This document shows, piece after piece, positions 61,178 through 64,000 of a DNA stretch of 64,000 bases. The stretch comes from Kitasatospora cheerisanensis KCTC 2395 (GTDB taxonomy: Bacteria; Actinomycetota; Actinomycetes; Streptomycetales; Streptomycetaceae), in assembly GCF_000696185.1 (NCBI RefSeq), contig NZ_KK853997.1, positions 7,185,806 to 7,249,805 on the forward strand. The letters are read 5' to 3'. The stretch's first letter is position 1. Each line of letters starts with the position of its first letter. The notes beneath the pieces are model-generated. The model saw only the letters and a list, made by a program, of their open reading frames with translations, had not been told where the DNA came from and did no database searches. The position numbers were made by a program, and so were the translations under genes.

Positions 61178-62119
61178 TCAGCGGGTGATCCCCGCACGGT
61201 CGCGCGGGAGGTGCGCCGCGTCGGGCCGCCGGCCCGGAACGCGGACCGGCTGCTCGGACAGGTGGCCGCCGACGGCCGGACCGGGGTAGGTCGCGCAGCC
61301 GGAGACGGTGTCCGGCAGGCGCCGACGGTCCACCACCCGCTGGGCGGCGGCGGCCAGTTGGCGCCGGCCCGGGAACAGCGCGGGCGGCAGCTCCGGCAGG
61401 AACTCGACCTCCGCGGCAAGGCCGCGCACCGACACCACCCGCCACAGCGAGGGCAGCAGCCCGTCCTCACCGACGAACGCCGGCGCGGTGGTCGGGCCCT
61501 CCGCCGTGCGGTAGCGCAGCGTCAGCGGCTGCACGGGAACGTCCGCGCGCACCGCCGCCTCGAACAGCGCGGGCCGGAACCGCCCGCCGCCGCGCCCGCA
61601 CCACGTGGAGCCCTCCGGGAACACCACCACCCGCTCGCCCCGGCGCAGCGCCGCCGCGATCTCCTCGACGGTGCCGGGCAGTGCGCGCAGGCGGTCCCGG
61701 TCGATGAAGATGGTGCCGCCCCAAGAGGTCAGCGGGCCGAGCAGCGGCCAGCGGCCGACCTCGGTCTTGGCCAGCATCCGGCCCGGCCGGACGGCCGCGA
61801 TCAGCAGGATGTCCAGCCAGGAGATGTGATTGGCCACCAGCAGCGAACCGGTGGTGCCGCCAACCTGCTTGCCCGGTACGGCGATCGGACGCACTTGCAC
61901 GCCCAGCGCGGCCAGCAGCAGCCTCGCCCAGCAGCGCACCAGCCGCTCGGCCGGCAGCCAACTCAGCGCCCGCACCAGCGGCACCGCCGCGACACCGGCC
62001 AGCAGCACCGTCAGGCACCCCGCCACCCGCAGCACCCGGTGCGCCACTCCCGCCCGCGGCCCGGCGACCGTCACGCAGTCGCCGGGCGTGCACGGTGCGG
62101 ACGGCAGCCAGGCGCTCAT
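61178..62119 (-). CDS. 1-acylglycerol-3-phosphate O-acyltransferase family (PlsC/OlsA-like)
   Basis: A 313-residue membrane-associated acyltransferase. An N-terminal helix (VLRVAGCLTVLLAGVAAVPLV, about 29-49) precedes the catalytic NHISWLD motif (about 97-103), GGTIFIDRDR (about 134-143) and VVFPEGSTWCGRGGG (about 163-177). ATG 62119 overlaps the stop of the upstream GNAT gene by four bases. With that partner it fits OlsA, which adds the second acyl chain of ornithine lipids; a general PlsC role is the alternative. Confidence 0.85.
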   Translation of the reverse strand: MSAWLPSAPCTPGDCVTVAGPRAGVAHRVLRVAGCLTVLLAGVAAVPLVRALSWLPAERLVRCWARLLLAALGVQVRPIAVPGKQVGGTTGSLLVANHISWLDILLIAAVRPGRMLAKTEVGRWPLLGPLTSWGGTIFIDRDRLRALPGTVEEIAAALRRGERVVVFPEGSTWCGRGGGRFRPALFEAAVRADVPVQPLTLRYRTAEGPTTAPAFVGEDGLLPSLWRVVSVRGLAAEVEFLPELPPALFPGRRQLAAAAQRVVDRRRLPDTVSGCATYPGPAVGGHLSEQPVRVPGRRPDAAHLPRDRAGITR

Positions 62120-63003
62120 GCCGCCGTCGCCGTACGGTCCGAAGTGCGGGCGGCCTCACGGGCGTTGATCGCCGAGATCGGCAGGTCAGCGGCCGCGGCG
62201 AGGAAGTGGCGCAGGTAGCGCGGGTCGGTGCGCTCCAGCGACAGCAGCACGTACATGTCCGCGACGTCGAAGTCCGGGTCGTACGCGGGCTCCCCGCACA
62301 CCCACGCGCCCAGCCGCAGGTAGCCGCGCAGCAGCGCCGGGATCGGCGTCCGCCCCTGCCGGGCCACCCCGTCCGCCGACCACGGGCGCAGCGGCGCGAC
62401 CCGGTACTCCTGCGGCGCAAGGTACTTGGCGGACACCGCGTCCCACACCCCGGCCGCGGTCGCGCCGCCGTCGGCCAGCGGCACCGAGCAGCAGCCCGCC
62501 AGCCAGGCGTTGCCGGTGGCCGTCATGTAGCGCGCGATGCCGCCCCACATCAGGTTGATCACCGCGCCGTTGCCCCGGTGCGCCTCGGCGATGCAGGACC
62601 GGCCCACCTCCACCAGGTTGTCCCGCAGGCCGCCGAGCCGGCCCAGGTCGAACTCGGTGTCCGAGTACAACCGGCCCGCGCGGCGCGCCTGTTCGGGACG
62701 GAGCAGCCGGTACGTGCCGACCACCTCGCCGGTGGACTGCTCGCGCACCAGCAGGTGGTCGCAGAACTCGTCGAACGGGTCCGCGTCCAGGCCCGGCAGC
62801 GGCGAGTCCAGCACCGCTCCCATCTCCTGCGCGAACACCTGGTACCGCAGCCGCTGCGCGGCCCGCACCTCCTCCTCGGTGCGCGCGAACACCAGCTGGT
62901 ACGAGGGCTGTTGGCCGGCCGCGCCGAGCGCGGAGGACGACTCGACGGGTCGGGCGGGGGTGGCCGGGGACGGCTGGACGGGGCGGGCGGGGGCGGTGGT
63001 CAT
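62116..63003 (-). CDS. GNAT-like N-acyltransferase (OlsB-like, ornithine lipid synthesis)
   Basis: A 295-residue acyltransferase of the OlsB/autoinducer-synthase-like GNAT group. After a disordered Pro-rich start, VFARTEEEVRAAQRLRYQVFAQEMGA (about 38-63), FDEFCDHLLVRE (about 76-87), GTYRLLRPEQARR and the EVGRSCIAEAHRG block (about 133-145) are all family features. OlsB transfers a 3-hydroxyacyl chain from ACP to ornithine. ATG 63003 has GGAGAG six bases upstream. It is coupled to the following O-acyltransferase. Confidence 0.85.
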   Translation of the reverse strand: MTTAPARPVQPSPATPARPVESSSALGAAGQQPSYQLVFARTEEEVRAAQRLRYQVFAQEMGAVLDSPLPGLDADPFDEFCDHLLVREQSTGEVVGTYRLLRPEQARRAGRLYSDTEFDLGRLGGLRDNLVEVGRSCIAEAHRGNGAVINLMWGGIARYMTATGNAWLAGCCSVPLADGGATAAGVWDAVSAKYLAPQEYRVAPLRPWSADGVARQGRTPIPALLRGYLRLGAWVCGEPAYDPDFDVADMYVLLSLERTDPRYLRHFLAAAADLPISAINAREAARTSDRTATAA

Positions 63004-63367
63004 GGCGGGCTCTCCGGGATCTCGGGACGCGATACGGTGGCGACGAACGGCACGGGACGACACGCAACGACACGTTCGCCCGGCCCGGTCCGCCGGTCGG
63101 GCGGCGCCGGTCACGAGCGGCATGGGTATGTCTCCCCGACCCGCCTGGCCCGCAGATGGCCGTTCGACGGAGACCAGATGTGCACATGCTGAATGGCCGG
63201 TTCGGCAAGCGGAGCACGCACGGTCGCGGTCCGCGAGCGGCCCGGACCCGGCACCTTCCCCGACCAGGACGACGACGGACGGCCGCCCCGATCCGGACGC
63301 CCCCCGGTCACCCGCCGGACGCGGACCCGTCGCCCGGCCGCCACACCGCCGTGCCAGCGTTCCCGAC
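63004..63367. other. Divergent gap between olsB-like and mannosyltransferase genes
   Basis: No gene is seen in these 364 bases. A perfect ATGTGCACAT palindrome lies at 63178-63187. CACGGGACGACACGCAACGACACG near 63050 is a short repeat. No promoter pair was firmly identified. Confidence 0.4.
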
Positions 63368-64000
63368 ATGCCGAACACGGGCGCGAACGCCTACCCGAGC
63401 CGGTACCGGTGGCTCGGACTCCTGGGCTCGCTCGCCCTCGCCGCAGGCGCCCTCACCGCAGGCGCTCGACCCGCCGCCGACACCGGGCCCACCCTGCGCG
63501 CCTCCGGCGGCGCCGGCACCATCCTGGTGTTCGCGGGCATCGCCGCCCTCACTGCCGCCTGGCTGCTGCTCGGCCGCCCCGAACCAGGCCAACCCCCGCC
63601 CGGCACCCGCTGGTTGACCACCACCCTGGCCTGGTGGGCCGCCCCGCTGCTGCTCCTGCCGCCGCTGTTCAGCCGCGACGTCTACAGCTACCTCGCCCAA
63701 GGGGCCATGCTCGCCCACGGGTTGGACGTCTACACACACGGACCCGCCGACCTCGGCGGCCCGACCGCCGCCCAGATACCGCCGGTCTGGCAGCACACCC
63801 CCGCCCCCTACGGCCCCGCGTTCCTGCTGCTGGCCCGCGCCGCCGCCCCGCTCGCCGAACACCCGTGGGCCGGAACGCTGGTGCTGCGCCTGGCCGCTGT
63901 CCTCGCCGTCGCGGCCCTCGCCGCCCTGCTGCCCGCCCTCGCCCGCACCTTCGGCGCCGACCCCGCCGCCGCGCTCCGCCTCGGCGCGCTGAACCCGCTG
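63368..64000 (+). CDS. MptA/MptB-type GT-C alpha-1,6-mannosyltransferase, 3' end cut off
   Basis: The first 211 residues are visible; the gene runs off the right edge. It is a polytopic GT-C enzyme that uses polyprenol-phosphate mannose to extend alpha-1,6-mannan. Hydrophobic helices at about 14-32, 50-70 and 88-105 are followed by the catalytic-loop motif LFSRDVYSYLAQGAMLAHGL (about 104-123, with the acidic Asp) and TPAPYGPAFLLLAR (about 145-158), both typical of MptB. ATG 63368 lacks a good ribosome binding site, so the start could lie elsewhere. Confidence 0.82.
   Translation, partial: MPNTGANAYPSRYRWLGLLGSLALAAGALTAGARPAADTGPTLRASGGAGTILVFAGIAALTAAWLLLGRPEPGQPPPGTRWLTTTLAWWAAPLLLLPPLFSRDVYSYLAQGAMLAHGLDVYTHGPADLGGPTAAQIPPVWQHTPAPYGPAFLLLARAAAPLAEHPWAGTLVLRLAAVLAVAALAALLPALARTFGADPAAALRLGALNPL

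Overview
The window is high-GC DNA (mostly G or C at third codon positions, frequent GTG starts, GGAGG-type ribosome binding sites) from a filamentous actinomycete. The gene set fits Streptomycetaceae: an SCO5389-type protein, DUF2630, DUF6126, DUF6191, an MsiK-type sugar ABC transporter without its own ATPase, and a TerD protein. A small DUF6296-type protein points to Kitasatospora rather than Streptomyces, but this genus call is from memory of family distribution, not from a search.

Layout. 1-9 kb: the N-terminal part of a HelD/HelR RNA-polymerase-recycling ATPase (cut by the left edge) divergent from purB, two uncharacterised membrane proteins, a diiron oxygenase with an MFS exporter, and a PHP phosphoesterase. 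9-15.7 kb: small metabolic and stress genes (PCD/VOC fusion, tyrosine phosphatase, DJ-1/PfpI, DinB-like) plus a TetR/MFS efflux pair. A palindromic MITE sits behind the PfpI gene and a complete IS701-family element sits between two convergent genes. 17-26.8 kb: a six-gene carbohydrate operon (Gfo/Idh/MocA dehydrogenase, lipoprotein binding protein, two permeases, secreted beta-helix protein, cytosolic GH20 hexosaminidase) divergent from a ROK regulator with a perfect palindrome between them. 27-31 kb: an amide-use cluster (MarR, AmiC-like sensor, APC permease, acetamidase/formamidase), then the OhrR/Ohr peroxide pair. 32-43.7 kb: housekeeping and orphan genes, including TerD, an aldo/keto reductase, an SPFH/NAD-kinase-like pair behind duplicated operators, a WD40 protein and a DUF4241 protein. 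43.7-52 kb: a second SGNH hydrolase, two GT4 glycosyltransferases and a very large secreted GH31 enzyme. 52-56 kb: a PAS/GAF/PP2C phosphatase, a streptavidin-like protein without a signal peptide, and a pentapeptide-repeat protein. 56.3-61 kb: a persulfide/thiosulfate regulon (two rhodanese proteins, a TauE exporter, a persulfide dioxygenase-rhodanese fusion, two CstR-like repressors and four ATAC-N8-GTAT operators). 61-64 kb: an ornithine-lipid-type acyltransferase pair and the start of a GT-C mannosyltransferase.

Two patterns cut across the window. First, six genes (MFS, transposase, acetamidase, OhrR, a glycosyltransferase, TauE) are each broken by what looks like exactly one lost base, always in a run of identical bases; this looks more like homopolymer under-calling than real gene decay. 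Second, short palindromes recur at unrelated loci: a GGGAAAGCGCTTTCCC family (11 copies, five of them read in frame inside a glycosyltransferase tail) and a TGACG-N3-CGTCA family (six copies, three of them overlapping stop codons). Neither is explained by the annotated genes.
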